Shown: positions 48,153 to 57,995 of the stretch, in pieces
Position numbering within the stretch: the stretch's first letter is position 1
How the letters are laid out: the number at the start of each line of letters is the position of its first letter
From: Frankiales bacterium
GTDB lineage: Bacteria > Actinomycetota > Actinomycetes > S36-B12 > CAIYMF01
Length of the DNA: 64,000 bases
Reading direction: 5' to 3'
Assembly (NCBI GenBank): GCA_016125335.1
Contig: WGLY01000011.1
Span: 62,001-126,000 of the forward strand
Translations under genes and position numbers: made by a program
The notes under the pieces: generated by a model
Told to the model about the DNA's origin: nothing
Databases searched by the model: none
What the model saw: the letters and a program-made list of their open reading frames with translations, nothing else

Positions 48153-49016
48153 GTGAGCGCGGACGAGCCGACGACGCAGCACCCCGCCGACGACCACGTC
48201 CACTCCCAGTGGTCCTGGGACACCGACACGGGCGACATGGCGGCCACCTGCGCCCGGGCGGTGGAGCTGGGCCTGCCGTCGGTGGCGTTCACCGAGCACG
48301 TCGACCACTGGCGCTGGCGCCTCGGCGACGACGCTCGCCTCCCGGGCCACTGGTGGCCCATGGTGGACGACGGGGTGATGGCGCCGCGGCCGTTCGACGT
48401 CGCCGGGTACCTCGCGGAGGTGGAGCGCTGCCGCGAGCGGTTCCCGTCGCTGCGGATCCTCACCGGCATCGAGTCCGGCGAGCCCCACCGCCATCCGGAG
48501 GCCGTGCGCTCGGTGCTGCGCGGCGGCGCCTTCGAGCGGGTGCTCGCGTCCGTGCACGCCGAGCCCTACGGTCCGCCCGGCGAGTGGCGCGACGTCGGGT
48601 TCGGCCTCGGCGAGGGCGATCCCTACGCGGTGCTGCGGCGCTACCTGGCCGAGCTGCGCACCCTGATCACCACCTGGGACGACTTCGAGGTGCTCGCCCA
48701 CATCGACTACCCGCTGCGCTACTGGCCGCAGGCGGCCGCCGGTCCGTTCGACCCGGCCGTGGTCGAGGACGACGTGCGCGAGACGCTGCGCACGCTCGCG
48801 CGGGCCGACCGCGTGCTCGAGCTCAACACGCGTCGCCCGCTGGAGCCGGTGGTGCTGCGCTGGTGGCGCGAGGAGGGCGGCCGGGCGATCAGCTTCGCCA
48901 GCGACGCCCACGAGCCGGCCGCGCTGGCCCGCGGCTTCCGCGAGGCGGCTCAGGTGGCGGCCGCCGCGGGGTTCCGGGGCGGGGCGGCGCCGCACGACTT
49001 CTGGGTCCGCGCCTGA
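48153..49016 (+). CDS. PHP-domain phosphoesterase (histidinol phosphatase-like)
   Basis: A 287-residue protein of the PHP superfamily, TIM-barrel metal-dependent phosphoesterases. Metal ligands: HVHSQWSWD near residue 16 (HxH), AFTEHVDHW near 50, GIESGEPH near 108, SVHAEPYG near 137, HIDYPLRYW near 185, and SFASDAHEPAA near 248. Conserved sites at both ends suggest an active enzyme such as histidinol-phosphatase; the his operon is not nearby, so another phosphate ester is possible. GTG 48153 gives a compact start; an earlier frame at 48102 runs through the terminator. Confidence 0.85.
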   Translation: MSADEPTTQHPADDHVHSQWSWDTDTGDMAATCARAVELGLPSVAFTEHVDHWRWRLGDDARLPGHWWPMVDDGVMAPRPFDVAGYLAEVERCRERFPSLRILTGIESGEPHRHPEAVRSVLRGGAFERVLASVHAEPYGPPGEWRDVGFGLGEGDPYAVLRRYLAELRTLITTWDDFEVLAHIDYPLRYWPQAAAGPFDPAVVEDDVRETLRTLARADRVLELNTRRPLEPVVLRWWREEGGRAISFASDAHEPAALARGFREAAQVAAAAGFRGGAAPHDFWVRA

Positions 49017-49046
49017 CGGCAGCGCGGCGTACGCCGGACCCGGACC

Positions 49047-49823
49047 TCAGGGGCTGGCGATGCGGCGGATGTCCGGGGGCAGGGCGGAGGCCGCCGCCTC
49101 GTCGAGCAGCACGAGCGTGCGCTCGCGGCCACGCGCCCCGGCGGCGGGCACCTGCACCGGGCCGGCGCCCGAGAGCGCCAGCCGGATCGCGTCGGCCTTG
49201 CCCTGGCCCGAGGCGATGAGCCAGACCTCGCGCGAGGCCTGCAGGGCCGGCAGGGTGAGCGACACGCGCGTGGGCGGGGGCTTGGGGGAGCCGTGCACGC
49301 CCACCACCGTCCGGCGGGTCTCGTGGATCCCGGCCATCTGCGGGAACAGGCTCGCGATGTGCGCGTCCGGCCCGATGCCCAGCAGGCAGACGTCGAACGA
49401 GGGCAGGTCGGCGTGGTCCTCCGTGCGGGCGTGACGGCGCAGCTCCTCGGCGTAGGCCTCGGCGGCACCCTCGGCGTCGAGCCCCGAGTCGGTGCTCGGC
49501 ATCGGGTGGACCCGGGCCGGGTCCAGGGGCACGTGGTCGAGCAGCGCCTGCCGCGCCTGGAGCTCGTTGCGGTCGGGGTCGCCGGAGGGGACGAAGCGCT
49601 CGTCGCCCCACCACACGTGCAAGGCCGGCCAGTCGATCGCGTCGTGGGCCGGCGAGGCGAGCAGCGCGGCCAGGCACGAGATGCCCAGCGTGCCGCCGGT
49701 GAGGCACACGTGCGCCTCCCGGCCCCCGGCCTGCGCGTCCACGAGCGCCGTGACCAGGCGCGCCGCGATGGCGTCGTCGAGTGCGCGCTCGTCGCGGTGG
49801 ACGAGGACCTCGGGCGTGCTCAC
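49047..49823 (-). CDS. pgl: 6-phosphogluconolactonase
   Basis: A 258-residue SugarP isomerase-fold lactonase, second step of the oxidative pentose phosphate path. Blocks: HVCLTGGTLG near 40 (sugar-phosphate loop), VWWGDERFVPSGDPDRN near 72 (catalytic region), LLGIGPDAHIASLFP near 145 with the conserved His. The GTG overlaps the opcA stop (GTGA). It is the last gene of tkt-tal-zwf-opcA-pgl, converting the lactone made by Zwf. Confidence 0.94.
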   Translation of the reverse strand: MSTPEVLVHRDERALDDAIAARLVTALVDAQAGGREAHVCLTGGTLGISCLAALLASPAHDAIDWPALHVWWGDERFVPSGDPDRNELQARQALLDHVPLDPARVHPMPSTDSGLDAEGAAEAYAEELRRHARTEDHADLPSFDVCLLGIGPDAHIASLFPQMAGIHETRRTVVGVHGSPKPPPTRVSLTLPALQASREVWLIASGQGKADAIRLALSGAGPVQVPAAGARGRERTLVLLDEAAASALPPDIRRIASP

Positions 49824-50926
49824 GAGCCCGCCTTGCCGCGGCCGGACGTGCCGGCCGACGAGCGGGCGCGCCCGGTGCCGGTGCCGGCGGCGGCGCGTCG
49901 GCGGGGGGCCTCGCCGTCCGCGGCCGCCGCTCCGTCCGGTGCGGGGAGCCGCGTGGTGGCCGCGACGTCCGTGGAGCGCTTGGCCACGGGCTTCTCCTTG
50001 TCCGGGACGTGGGCCGCGAACAGCGCGAGCGAGGGCAGCGCGCCGAGGGTCTCGCCATAGATCTCGTCGGGGTCGAGCCGGCGCAGCTCCTCCGCGATGA
50101 GGCCCTCCACGGTGCGGCGCTGGAGGGCCGCCTCGCGGTGGGGGAAGCCGGGCCGCGTCATGGTCGCCACGCGCCCGTCGGGACGGGTGACGGAGATGTC
50201 CCCGCGCTTGGTCCGGATGGTCACCCCGGTGATCCCCGGACCGCGGCTGGTCGTGACGTCGACCCGCACGCCGAGGCCGTGCTGGAGCCACGCGGCCAGC
50301 AGCACCGCGGAGGGGTTGCTGCGCTGGGCCTGCACGGTGGCGCCGGTGATGGTCTCGTAGGGCAGGTCCAGGGCGCTGGCCAGCAGCGCGCGCCAGGGCG
50401 TGATGCGGGTCCAGGCGAGGTCGGTGTCGCCCGCGGCGTAGTGCTGCCGGCGCACGTCGAGTGCCTTGAGCGGCCGTGAGGCCGCCGAGGCGTCGGTGAT
50501 CCGTCGCTGGGCCAGCCGGCCGACCGGGTCCGACGCCGGGTCGTCGGGCGCGTCCTCCGGCCACCAGGCGACCACCGGCGCGTCCGGGACCAGCAGCGGC
50601 AGCACGACCGAGGCCACGTGGTGCGAGAGCGGGCCGCGCAGCCGCAGCACGGCCAGCTCGCCCATGCCGTCGCTGCCGCCGACGGTGATCTCGGCGTCGA
50701 GGCGGGCCGGCCCGCGGCCGGGCCGGGGGATGGCGGTGAGGATCCGGCACGGGTGCTCGCGGGCCGCCTCGGCGGCGGCGCGCACGGCGTCGGCCTGGGT
50801 GGCCTCGTCGGCCACGATGACCAGGGTGAGCACCCGGCCCACGGCCGAGGAGCCCTGCCGGAAGCGCTCGGAGGAGATGGCGAGGCCGACCTGCGCGGCG
50901 GTGGTGTCGTCGAGCCGCACGCTCAT
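49820..50926 (-). CDS. opcA: Glucose-6-phosphate dehydrogenase assembly protein OpcA
   Basis: A 368-residue OpcA, required for active glucose-6-phosphate dehydrogenase in actinobacteria and cyanobacteria. Blocks seen: SERFRQGSSAVGRVLTLVIV near 20, RPLKALDVRRQHYAAGDTDLAWTRITPWRALLAS near 155-190, and FPHREAALQRRTVEGLIAEELRRLDPDEIYGETL near 262. The last 65 residues are a low-complexity Ala/Arg/Gly/Thr tail not needed for the fold. ATG overlaps the zwf stop (ATGA), so it is made along with its partner. Confidence 0.94.
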   Translation of the reverse strand: MSVRLDDTTAAQVGLAISSERFRQGSSAVGRVLTLVIVADEATQADAVRAAAEAAREHPCRILTAIPRPGRGPARLDAEITVGGSDGMGELAVLRLRGPLSHHVASVVLPLLVPDAPVVAWWPEDAPDDPASDPVGRLAQRRITDASAASRPLKALDVRRQHYAAGDTDLAWTRITPWRALLASALDLPYETITGATVQAQRSNPSAVLLAAWLQHGLGVRVDVTTSRGPGITGVTIRTKRGDISVTRPDGRVATMTRPGFPHREAALQRRTVEGLIAEELRRLDPDEIYGETLGALPSLALFAAHVPDKEKPVAKRSTDVAATTRLPAPDGAAAADGEAPRRRAAAGTGTGRARSSAGTSGRGKAGS

Positions 50927-52464
50927 GGCCGCCTCCAGCTGCGCCCGTCGCGGGCGATCATCTCGTGCGCGGACGCGGGCCCCCACGTGCCGGACTCGTA
51001 CTGGTCCGGCGCGCCGCGGGCGGCCCAGTGGTCGAGCACCGGGTCGAGCACCTTCCAGCCGAGCTCGACCTCCTCGTGCCGCGGGAACAGCGGCGGGTCG
51101 CCCAGGAGGACGTCGAGGATGAGGCGCTCGTAGGCCTCGGGGCTGGACTCGGTGAAGGAGTCGCCGTAGGCGAAGTCCATGTTGACGTCGCGCACCTCCA
51201 TGTGGGTGCCGGGCACCTTGGACCCGAACCGCATGGTGACGCCCTCGTCGGGCTGGATCCGCACCACGATGGCGTTCTGCCCGAGCTCCTCGGTGTCGGT
51301 CGCCGTGAACGGCAGGTGCGGCGCACGCTTGAAGACGATCGCCAGCTCCGTGACGCGCCGGCCGAGCCGCTTGCCGGTGCGCAGGTAGAACGGCACCCCG
51401 GCCCAGCGGCGGGTGTCGACGCCGAGTCGGACCGCGGCGAAGGTCTCGGTGTGCGAGTCCGGGGCGATGCCCTCCTCGTCGAGGAACCCGATCACCTGCT
51501 CGCCGCCCTGCCACCCCGCGGCGTACTGCCCGCGGGCGGTGTGCAGGTCGAGGTCGTGCGGCAGCGTCAGCGCGGCCAGCACCTTCTCCTTCTCCAGGCG
51601 GACGTCGTTGGCCTGGAACGACAGCGGCTCCTCCATCGCGGTGAGGGCGAGCAGCTGGAGCAGGTGGTTCTGCATGACGTCGCGGGCCGCGCCGATGCCG
51701 TCGTAGTAGCCGGCCCGGCCGCCGATGCCGATGTCCTCGGCCATCGTGATCTGCACGTGGTCGACGTAGTTGGCGTTCCAGATCGGCTCGAACATGGTGT
51801 TGGAGAAGCGCAGCGCCATGAGGTTCTGCACGGTCTCCTTGCCCAGGTAGTGGTCGATGCGGAACACCGAGCCGGACGGGAACACCTCGTCGATCGTGGC
51901 GTTGAGCGCCCGGGCGCTCTCGAGGTCGTGGCCGAACGGCTTCTCGATCACCACCCGGCGCCAGGCGCCGTCGTTCGACACCGACAGCCCCGAGCGCTTG
52001 AGCTGCTGGACCACGTCGCCGAAGAACTTCGGCGGGATCGACAGGTAGAACGCGTGGTTGCCCCGCGTGCCGCGGACCCGGTCGAGGTCGAGGACGACCT
52101 GCGAGAGGTTGTCGAAGGCATCCTCGTCGGCGAAGTCGCCCGCCACGAAGCGAAGGCCCTTGCAGAGCTCGTTCCACACGTCCTCGCGGAACTCGGTGCG
52201 CGCGTGCTCGCGCACGGAGTCGTGCACGATCTGCTGGAAGTCCTGGTCCGCCCAGTCGCGCCGCGCGAACCCGACGAGAGCGAACCCGGGCGGGAGCAGC
52301 CCGCGGTTGGCGAGGTCGTAGACCGCGGGCATGAGCTTCTTGCGCGCGAGGTCGCCGGTGACGCCGAAGATCACGAGGCTGCACGGCCCCGCGATCTTGG
52401 GCAGCCGTCGGTCGCGCGGGTCGCGCAGCGGGTTGTCCGACGGCGTCGAGACCGTGGTCCTCAT
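50923..52464 (-). CDS. zwf: Glucose-6-phosphate 1-dehydrogenase
   Basis: A 513-residue NADP-dependent enzyme opening the oxidative pentose phosphate path. Nucleotide loop IFGVTGDLARKKLMP near 33; active-site RIDHYLGKETVQNLMALR near 202 (His-Tyr-Leu-Gly-Lys); EKPFGHDLESARALN near 174. A GAGGGG ribosome site lies before the ATG, 12 bases after the tal stop. Made with OpcA. Supplies NADPH for mycothiol reduction and biosynthesis. Confidence 0.97.
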   Translation of the reverse strand: MRTTVSTPSDNPLRDPRDRRLPKIAGPCSLVIFGVTGDLARKKLMPAVYDLANRGLLPPGFALVGFARRDWADQDFQQIVHDSVREHARTEFREDVWNELCKGLRFVAGDFADEDAFDNLSQVVLDLDRVRGTRGNHAFYLSIPPKFFGDVVQQLKRSGLSVSNDGAWRRVVIEKPFGHDLESARALNATIDEVFPSGSVFRIDHYLGKETVQNLMALRFSNTMFEPIWNANYVDHVQITMAEDIGIGGRAGYYDGIGAARDVMQNHLLQLLALTAMEEPLSFQANDVRLEKEKVLAALTLPHDLDLHTARGQYAAGWQGGEQVIGFLDEEGIAPDSHTETFAAVRLGVDTRRWAGVPFYLRTGKRLGRRVTELAIVFKRAPHLPFTATDTEELGQNAIVVRIQPDEGVTMRFGSKVPGTHMEVRDVNMDFAYGDSFTESSPEAYERLILDVLLGDPPLFPRHEEVELGWKVLDPVLDHWAARGAPDQYESGTWGPASAHEMIARDGRSWRRP

Positions 52465-52476
52465 CGGGCCGGCCCC

Positions 52477-53586
52477 TCAGCGACCGGCGGACGCGCGGGC
52501 CAGGTCGAGCGCGGAGGAGACGGTGGAGAGCAGCTCCTCCCAGGAGGCGACGAACTTCGCGACCCCCTCCTCCTCGAGCACTTGCACCACGTCGTCGAGG
52601 TCGATCCCCGCGGCGGTGAGCGCGTCGAGGGCGGCGTGCGCGGCGGCGTAGTTCGGCACGATCGTGTCGCCCACGACCTCGCCGTGGTCGCGGGTCGCGT
52701 CGAGCGTGGCCTCCGGCATGGTGTTGACGACGTCGCGCGTGACCAGGTCGACCACGTACCGGGTGTCGGCGTACGCCGGGTCCTTGACGCCGGTGGAGGC
52801 CCACAGCGGCCGCTGCACGTGCGCCCCGGCGGCCGCGAGCGCCTGCCAGCGCTCGCCGGCGACCACCTGAGAGAACGTCTCGTGGGCGACGCGCGCGTTC
52901 GCGATCGCCGCGGTGCCGCGCAGCGGCGAGTCGGCCGGCAGCCGCTTGTCGACCTCGGTGTCGACCCGGCTGACGAAGAACGAGGCCACGCTCTCGATGC
53001 GCGAGAGGTCGCGCCCGGCGTCGCGGGCCCGCTCCAGGCCGGTGAGCCAGGCGTCGAGCACGGCGCGGTAGCGCTCCACGGAGAAGATCAGCGTCACGTT
53101 CACGCTGATGCCCTCGGCCAGCACCGCGGTGATGGCCGGCAGGCCCTCGACCGTGGCCGGGATCTTGATGAACGTGTTGGGCCGGTCGACCGCCCAGGCC
53201 AGCGCCTTGGCCTCGGCCACGGTCGCCTCGGTGTCCCGGGCCAGGCGCGGGTCGACCTCGATGCTCACCCGACCGTCGACGCCGGCGGTGCGCGACCACG
53301 TGGGCTCGAGCACGTCGCAGGCCCAGCGCACGTCATACGTGGTCAGGGCCCGCACCGCCTCACCGAGGTCGACCCCGCGCACGGCGAGGTCGTGCACCTG
53401 GTCGGCGTAGTCGGTGGCGCCCTTGCTGATGGCCTTCTCGAAGATCGAGGGGTTGGTGGTGACGCCCACGACGTGCGACCCCGCGACCAGCGCGGCGAGG
53501 CCACCGCCCGAGAGCCGGGCACGGTCGAGGTCGTCGAGCCAGATGGAGACGCCGGCGGCGGACAGGGCAGCGAGTGGGTCGGTCAT
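52477..53586 (-). CDS. tal: Transaldolase
   Basis: A 369-residue class I aldolase-type enzyme of the non-oxidative pentose phosphate path, exchanging three-carbon units. Blocks: [12 protein letters not shown] near 14, [13 protein letters not shown] near 41, the Schiff-base Lys in [12 protein letters not shown] near 137, and [16 protein letters not shown] near 263. ATG 53586 has TAGGGT six bases upstream on the minus strand, so the gene has its own promoter and probably a leaderless mRNA even though tkt lies 85 bases upstream in the same direction. Confidence 0.96.
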   Translation of the reverse strand: MTDPLAALSAAGVSIWLDDLDRARLSGGGLAALVAGSHVVGVTTNPSIFEKAISKGATDYADQVHDLAVRGVDLGEAVRALTTYDVRWACDVLEPTWSRTAGVDGRVSIEVDPRLARDTEATVAEAKALAWAVDRPNTFIKIPATVEGLPAITAVLAEGISVNVTLIFSVERYRAVLDAWLTGLERARDAGRDLSRIESVASFFVSRVDTEVDKRLPADSPLRGTAAIANARVAHETFSQVVAGERWQALAAAGAHVQRPLWASTGVKDPAYADTRYVVDLVTRDVVNTMPEATLDATRDHGEVVGDTIVPNYAAAHAALDALTAAGIDLDDVVQVLEEEGVAKFVASWEELLSTVSSALDLARASAGR

Positions 53587-53592
53587 GGTCCG

Positions 53593-53598
53593 ACCCTA
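53593..53598 (-). promoter_or_regulatory. -10 box of tal (leaderless start)
   Basis: TAGGGT on the minus strand ends six bases before the tal ATG, inside the tkt-tal gap, so tal-zwf-opcA-pgl can be expressed apart from tkt. Confidence 0.55.
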
Positions 53599-53671
53599 AC
53601 GAGGCACGGCCGGGCCCGCCCCCGGCACCGCCCGGTTGACGGGCCGGCCGCCGCGGCGCGGGCCACCGCCG

Positions 53672-55783
53672 TCACAGCGAGGCGAGGGACTCCCGTGCCG
53701 CCGCGGCCACCGCCTCCGGCGTGATGCCGAACTCGCGGAAGAGGGTCTTGTAGTCGGCCGAGGCCCCGAAGTGCTCGAGCGACACGGCCCGGCCGTGCGT
53801 GCCGAGGTACTTCCACCAGCCCTGCGCGATCCCCGCCTCCACGGACACCCGGGCGCGGACGCCCGCGGGCAGCACCTGCTCGCGGTAGGCGTCGTCCTGC
53901 TCGTCGAACCACTCGAGGCAGGGCATCGAGACCACGCGCGCGGGCACGCCGTCGGCCTCGAGCAGGTCGCGCGCGGCCAGCGCCAGCGAGACCTCCGACC
54001 CGGTCGCCAGCAGCAGCACCGAGGGCGTCCCGCCGGAGGCCTCGGCCAGCACGTAGCCGCCACGTGCCGCGCCGTCGGCCGGCGCCAGCTCGGTGCGGTC
54101 GAGCGTGGGGAGGTTCTGGCGGGTCAGCGCGAGGCCCGTGGTGGTGCGGCGGCGCAGGATCTCGCCCCACACCACCGAGGTCTCGTTCGCGTCGCCGGGC
54201 CGCACGACCGAGAGGCCCGGGATCGCCCGCAGCGCCCAGAGGTGCTCCACCGGCTGGTGCGTGGGCCCGTCCTCGCCGAGCCCGATCGAGTCGTGGGTCC
54301 ACACGTAGGTGACGCCGACACCCATGAGCGACGCGAGGCGCACCGCGCCGCGCATGTAGTCGCTGAACACCAGGAAGGTGCCGCCGAACGGGCGCAGCAG
54401 GCCCGACAGCGCCAGGCCGGACAGCGCCGAGCCCATCGCGTGCTCGCGGATGCCGAAGTGCAGCACGCGGCCGTAAGGGGACTGGCTCTTGCCGAACGGC
54501 GACGTCGGCGACACCTCGGTGCCCGGCGGCAGGAACGAGGGAGCGCCCTCGATGGTGGTGTTGTTGCTCTCGGCCAGGTCGGCGCTGCCGCCGAGGAACT
54601 CCGGCAGGGCCGCCGCGATCGCCTGGATCACCTCGCCGCTGGCCTTGCGGGTGGCGACGTCCTTGCCCGCGGGGAACTCGGGCAGCTGCAGGTCGTCGGG
54701 CAGCGCGCCGGAGACGAGCCGGTCGAGCAGGGCCGCGCGCTCCGGCGCGCCGGCGCGCCACGCCTCGTAGCGCTCGTCCCAGGCGGCGCGCCGCGCGGCG
54801 CCGCGCTCGCGGACCTGCCGGGCGTGCGCGAGGACGTCGTCTTCGACGACGAACGAGGCGTCCGGGTCGAAGCCGAGGATCTCCTTGACCGCGCGCACCT
54901 CGTCGACGCCGAGCGCGCTGCCGTGCGCCTTGAAGGTGTTGCGCAGAGTGGGTGCCGGCCAGCCGATCACCGTGCGCAGCCGGATGAAGGACGGGCGCTC
55001 GGTCTCGGCCCGGGCGGCGTCGAGCGCCGCGGCGAGCGCCGGCACGTCGACCGTGCCGTCCTCGCCCATCTCGACGGTCTGGACGTGCCAGCCGTACGCC
55101 GCGTAGCGGGCCACGGCGTCCTCGCTGAAGGCGACGGCGGTGTCGTCCTCGATGGAGATGCGGTTGTCGTCCCAGACGACCGTGAGGTTGCCCAGCCGCT
55201 GCGTGCCCGCGAGCGAGGACGCCTCGGACGTGACGCCCTCCTCGAGGTCGCCGTCGGAGGCGATGACCCACACGTGGTGGTCGAACGGGCTGGTGCCCGG
55301 GGCGGCGTCCGGGTCGAGCAGGCCGCGCTCGTAGCGCTGGCCCATCGCCATGCCGACCGCGGTGGCCAGCCCCTGGCCCAGGGGGCCGGTGGTGGTCTCG
55401 ACGCCGACGGTGTGGTGCAGCTCGGGGTGGCCGGGGGTGAGCGAGCCCCAGGTGCGGAACGACTCGAGGTCGGCGAGCTCGAGCCCGTAGCCGGACAGGA
55501 ACAGCTGGATGTAGAGGGTCAGCGACGAGTGCCCGCAGGACAGCACGAACCGGTCGCGGCCCAGCCACCCGGCGTCGGCGGGGTCGTGGCGCAGGTAGCG
55601 CTGGAAGAGCAGGTAGGCCGCCGGGGCCAGGCTCATCGCGGTGCCCGGGTGGCCGTTGCCGACCTTCTGCACCGCATCGGCCGCCAGCACCCGGATCGTG
55701 TCGACGGCGCGCCGGTCCAGGTCGGTCCACGAGGCGGGGTCGAACGGGGCGGGGGCAGCGGTGTCGACCGCGTCAGACGTCAC
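53672..55783 (-). CDS. tkt: Transketolase
   Basis: A 703-residue thiamine diphosphate enzyme exchanging two-carbon units in the pentose phosphate path. N-terminal [18 protein letters not shown]; ThDP/Mg motif [19 protein letters not shown] near 163; [14 protein letters not shown] near 400; pyrimidine-domain [14 protein letters not shown] near 435; [19 protein letters not shown] near 495. GTG 55783 has TAGGCT six bases upstream. It starts the run of five pentose phosphate genes; pgi, often between tal and zwf in actinobacteria, is absent. Confidence 0.97.
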   Translation of the reverse strand: MTSDAVDTAAPAPFDPASWTDLDRRAVDTIRVLAADAVQKVGNGHPGTAMSLAPAAYLLFQRYLRHDPADAGWLGRDRFVLSCGHSSLTLYIQLFLSGYGLELADLESFRTWGSLTPGHPELHHTVGVETTTGPLGQGLATAVGMAMGQRYERGLLDPDAAPGTSPFDHHVWVIASDGDLEEGVTSEASSLAGTQRLGNLTVVWDDNRISIEDDTAVAFSEDAVARYAAYGWHVQTVEMGEDGTVDVPALAAALDAARAETERPSFIRLRTVIGWPAPTLRNTFKAHGSALGVDEVRAVKEILGFDPDASFVVEDDVLAHARQVRERGAARRAAWDERYEAWRAGAPERAALLDRLVSGALPDDLQLPEFPAGKDVATRKASGEVIQAIAAALPEFLGGSADLAESNNTTIEGAPSFLPPGTEVSPTSPFGKSQSPYGRVLHFGIREHAMGSALSGLALSGLLRPFGGTFLVFSDYMRGAVRLASLMGVGVTYVWTHDSIGLGEDGPTHQPVEHLWALRAIPGLSVVRPGDANETSVVWGEILRRRTTTGLALTRQNLPTLDRTELAPADGAARGGYVLAEASGGTPSVLLLATGSEVSLALAARDLLEADGVPARVVSMPCLEWFDEQDDAYREQVLPAGVRARVSVEAGIAQGWWKYLGTHGRAVSLEHFGASADYKTLFREFGITPEAVAAAARESLASL

Positions 55784-55789
55784 GGTTCG

Positions 55790-55795
55790 AGCCTA
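55790..55795 (-). promoter_or_regulatory. -10 box of tkt (leaderless start)
   Basis: TAGGCT on the minus strand ends six bases before the tkt GTG; no Shine-Dalgarno sequence is present. Confidence 0.55.
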
Positions 55796-55826
55796 CCGGC
55801 GCGACCTGCGCCGGCGACCCGGCCGG

Positions 55827-55832
55827 TAGACT
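55827..55832 (+). promoter_or_regulatory. -10 box of ctaB
   Basis: TAGACT predicts a start near 55839 and a leader of about 74 nt, ending with GGGGAG eight bases before the ctaB GTG. Confidence 0.4.
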
Positions 55833-55912
55833 CCGCCAGGCGGCGCCGTCCGGTGTCGCCGAGGCCGCCGGACCGCCGTCGTGCACCGGCCGCATTCCGG
55901 GGAGCGTGGTCC

Positions 55913-56893
55913 GTGACGGCTGTCGACCCGCGGGCCGCCGACTCCGGGGAGTCGACCCAGGACGGCCTCGTCATCGACATCCGCGACGGCCTCGCGCCGG
56001 TGGGGCCGGTGCGCACCCGCTCGCGGCTCGCGGCCTACGTGTCGCTCACCAAGCCCCGGATCATCGAGCTGCTGCTCGTCACCACCGTGCCCACCATGTT
56101 CCTCGCGGCCGGTGGGGTGCCCTCGCTGCGGCTGGTCGCCGCCACCCTCGTGGGCGGCTACCTGGCCGCCGGCGGCGCCAACGCCCTCAACATGTACGTC
56201 GACCGCGACATCGACGGGCTCATGGCCCGCACCGGGCACCGCCCGCTCGTCACGGGGGAGATCAGCCCCCGCGCCGGGCTGGTGTTCGGGCTGACGCTGT
56301 CGGTCGTCTCGGTCGCGTGGTTCGCGCTCACCACCACGTGGCTGGCCAGCGTGCTCACCGCGGCCGCGATCCTGCTCTACGTCGTCGGCTACACGATGCT
56401 GCTCAAGCGGCGGACCCCGCAGAACATCGTCTGGGGCGGCGCGGCGGGCTGCATGCAGATCCTCATCGGCTGGGCCGCGGTGACCGGGTCGCTCTCGTGG
56501 GCGCCGCTCGTGCTCTTCGGAGTCGTGTTCTTCTGGACCCCGCCGCACTACTGGCCGCTGTCGCTGCGGTTCAAGGACGACTACGCCGCCGCGGGCGTGC
56601 CGATGCTGCCGGTGGTCGCTCCGCTGTCACGCGTGGCCCGCGAGATCATCGGCTACTCGTGGGCCATGGTGCTCACGTCGCTGCTGCTGGTGCCGGCGGC
56701 GGGCACCGGTCCCGTCTACGCCGTGGCCGCGGTGGCGCTGGGCGGCTGGTTCCTCCTCGAGGCGCACGCCCTGCTGCGCCGGGTGCGCCGCGGCGAGCGC
56801 AACGTGCGGGCCATGCGCCTGTTCCACGGCTCGATCTCGTACCTCGCGCTGCTGTTCCTCGCCGTCGCCGTCGACGTGCTCGTGCGGCGCTGA
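55913..56893 (+). CDS. ctaB: Protoheme IX farnesyltransferase (heme O synthase)
   Basis: A 326-residue UbiA-family prenyltransferase with about nine helices that adds farnesyl to heme B for the cytochrome oxidase. First Asp-rich motif [20 protein letters not shown] near 98; second region [21 protein letters not shown] near 165; [25 protein letters not shown] near 210. An N-terminal tail of 40 residues precedes the first helix ([14 protein letters not shown]). GGGGAG precedes GTG 55913. Divergent from tkt and convergent with ctaA, the usual actinobacterial layout. Confidence 0.95.
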   Translation: MTAVDPRAADSGESTQDGLVIDIRDGLAPVGPVRTRSRLAAYVSLTKPRIIELLLVTTVPTMFLAAGGVPSLRLVAATLVGGYLAAGGANALNMYVDRDIDGLMARTGHRPLVTGEISPRAGLVFGLTLSVVSVAWFALTTTWLASVLTAAAILLYVVGYTMLLKRRTPQNIVWGGAAGCMQILIGWAAVTGSLSWAPLVLFGVVFFWTPPHYWPLSLRFKDDYAAAGVPMLPVVAPLSRVAREIIGYSWAMVLTSLLLVPAAGTGPVYAVAAVALGGWFLLEAHALLRRVRRGERNVRAMRLFHGSISYLALLFLAVAVDVLVRR

Positions 56894-56946
56894 GCGGTGC
56901 CGCTCGGCCGGCTGCTACGTCGGCATCCGCCCCACCTGGTGCGGGA

Positions 56947-57939
56947 TCAGGCGGCGGGTGCGTCTGGGAGCTCGAGGCCGCGCGTGCGGGTGGTCAGCAG
57001 CAGCCGCACCGCCGCCCACCACACGACTGTCGCGCCCAGCACGTGCACCGCGACCAGCGCCCAGGGCAGGCCGGTGAAGTACTGCGTGTAGCCCACGAAC
57101 CCCTGGGCCAGCACGAGCACGAGCAGCAGGCTCGCGGCCTCGCGGACCCTCGGCGGCGCGGAGGTGGCGCGCAGCGCCACGAGCAGGCCCGCGAGGAGCC
57201 CCAGCGAGAGCACCACGACGTCGGCGTGCAGCCAGCTCACCGTCTGCGGGTCGAGCCCGAGGCGGTGGGTGCGCTCGTCGCCGGCGTGCGGGCCGCTCGC
57301 GGTCACCACCATGCCGATCACCAGGACGGCGCCGAACAGCGCGGTGAGCACCATCACCCCGGCCCGCACCTCGCGCCGGACGACCACCGCCACCGGCTGG
57401 TCCCCGGGCTCGCCCGCGCGGTGCACGAGCACGGTCGTCAGGGCGATCAGGCCCATGGAGAGCAGCAGGTGGGAGCCGACCGCCAGGGGGTTCAGCCCGG
57501 TCAGCACCGTGACGCCGCCCAGGGGGATCTGGGCGAAGGTGCCCAGCAGCGGCACCGCCGCCAGCCAGGTCAGGGCGCGCCGGGCCGGCAGGCCGTCGCG
57601 CCGGCGCCGCCAGAGGGCGTCGAGCAGTCCCGCGGCCAGCGCGGCGAGGGCCAGCACGATGAGCACGCCGGTGAGCAGCCGGTTGCCGAACTCGACGTAC
57701 TTGTGCCAGCTCTCCGGCTGGTTGGCCACGGGCGTGAGCGAGTCGTCGGTGCAGCGCGGCCACGTGGGGCAGCCCAGCCCGGACCCGGTCAGGCGGACGA
57801 CGGCACCGGTCACGACGATGCCCATCTGGGCGACGAGGTTGGCCACGTAGACGCCGCGCGCCGCGCGCGGGGCCCGGCCGTCCGGGTGGTCGGCCGCGGC
57901 CGCGCCGCGCTCGGCGGTCCCGGGCAGCTGCGTCGTCAC
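56947..57939 (-). CDS. ctaA: Heme A synthase
   Basis: A 330-residue eight-helix membrane enzyme oxidising heme O to heme A. The N-terminal half has VVRLTGSGLGCPTWPRCTDD, including the paired Cys of the type B CtaA loop, and SWHKYVEFGNRLLTG with a heme-ligand His near 80; later His residues lie in VGSHLLLSMG and SWLHADVV, and LVAVHVLGATVVWW. GTG 57939 has TACGCT seven bases upstream, so the mRNA should be leaderless. Convergent with ctaB, 53 bases apart, together giving heme A for cytochrome aa3 oxidase. Confidence 0.93.
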   Translation of the reverse strand: MTTQLPGTAERGAAAADHPDGRAPRAARGVYVANLVAQMGIVVTGAVVRLTGSGLGCPTWPRCTDDSLTPVANQPESWHKYVEFGNRLLTGVLIVLALAALAAGLLDALWRRRRDGLPARRALTWLAAVPLLGTFAQIPLGGVTVLTGLNPLAVGSHLLLSMGLIALTTVLVHRAGEPGDQPVAVVVRREVRAGVMVLTALFGAVLVIGMVVTASGPHAGDERTHRLGLDPQTVSWLHADVVVLSLGLLAGLLVALRATSAPPRVREAASLLLVLVLAQGFVGYTQYFTGLPWALVAVHVLGATVVWWAAVRLLLTTRTRGLELPDAPAA

Positions 57940-57946
57940 GGGAGCC

Positions 57947-57952
57947 AGCGTA
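57947..57952 (-). promoter_or_regulatory. -10 box of ctaA (leaderless start)
   Basis: TACGCT on the minus strand ends seven bases before the ctaA GTG; no Shine-Dalgarno sequence. Confidence 0.5.
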
Positions 57953-57995
57953 GGTGAGGGCCCCGCCGGTCGCCGGGCACCCGCCCGGCCGAGGG

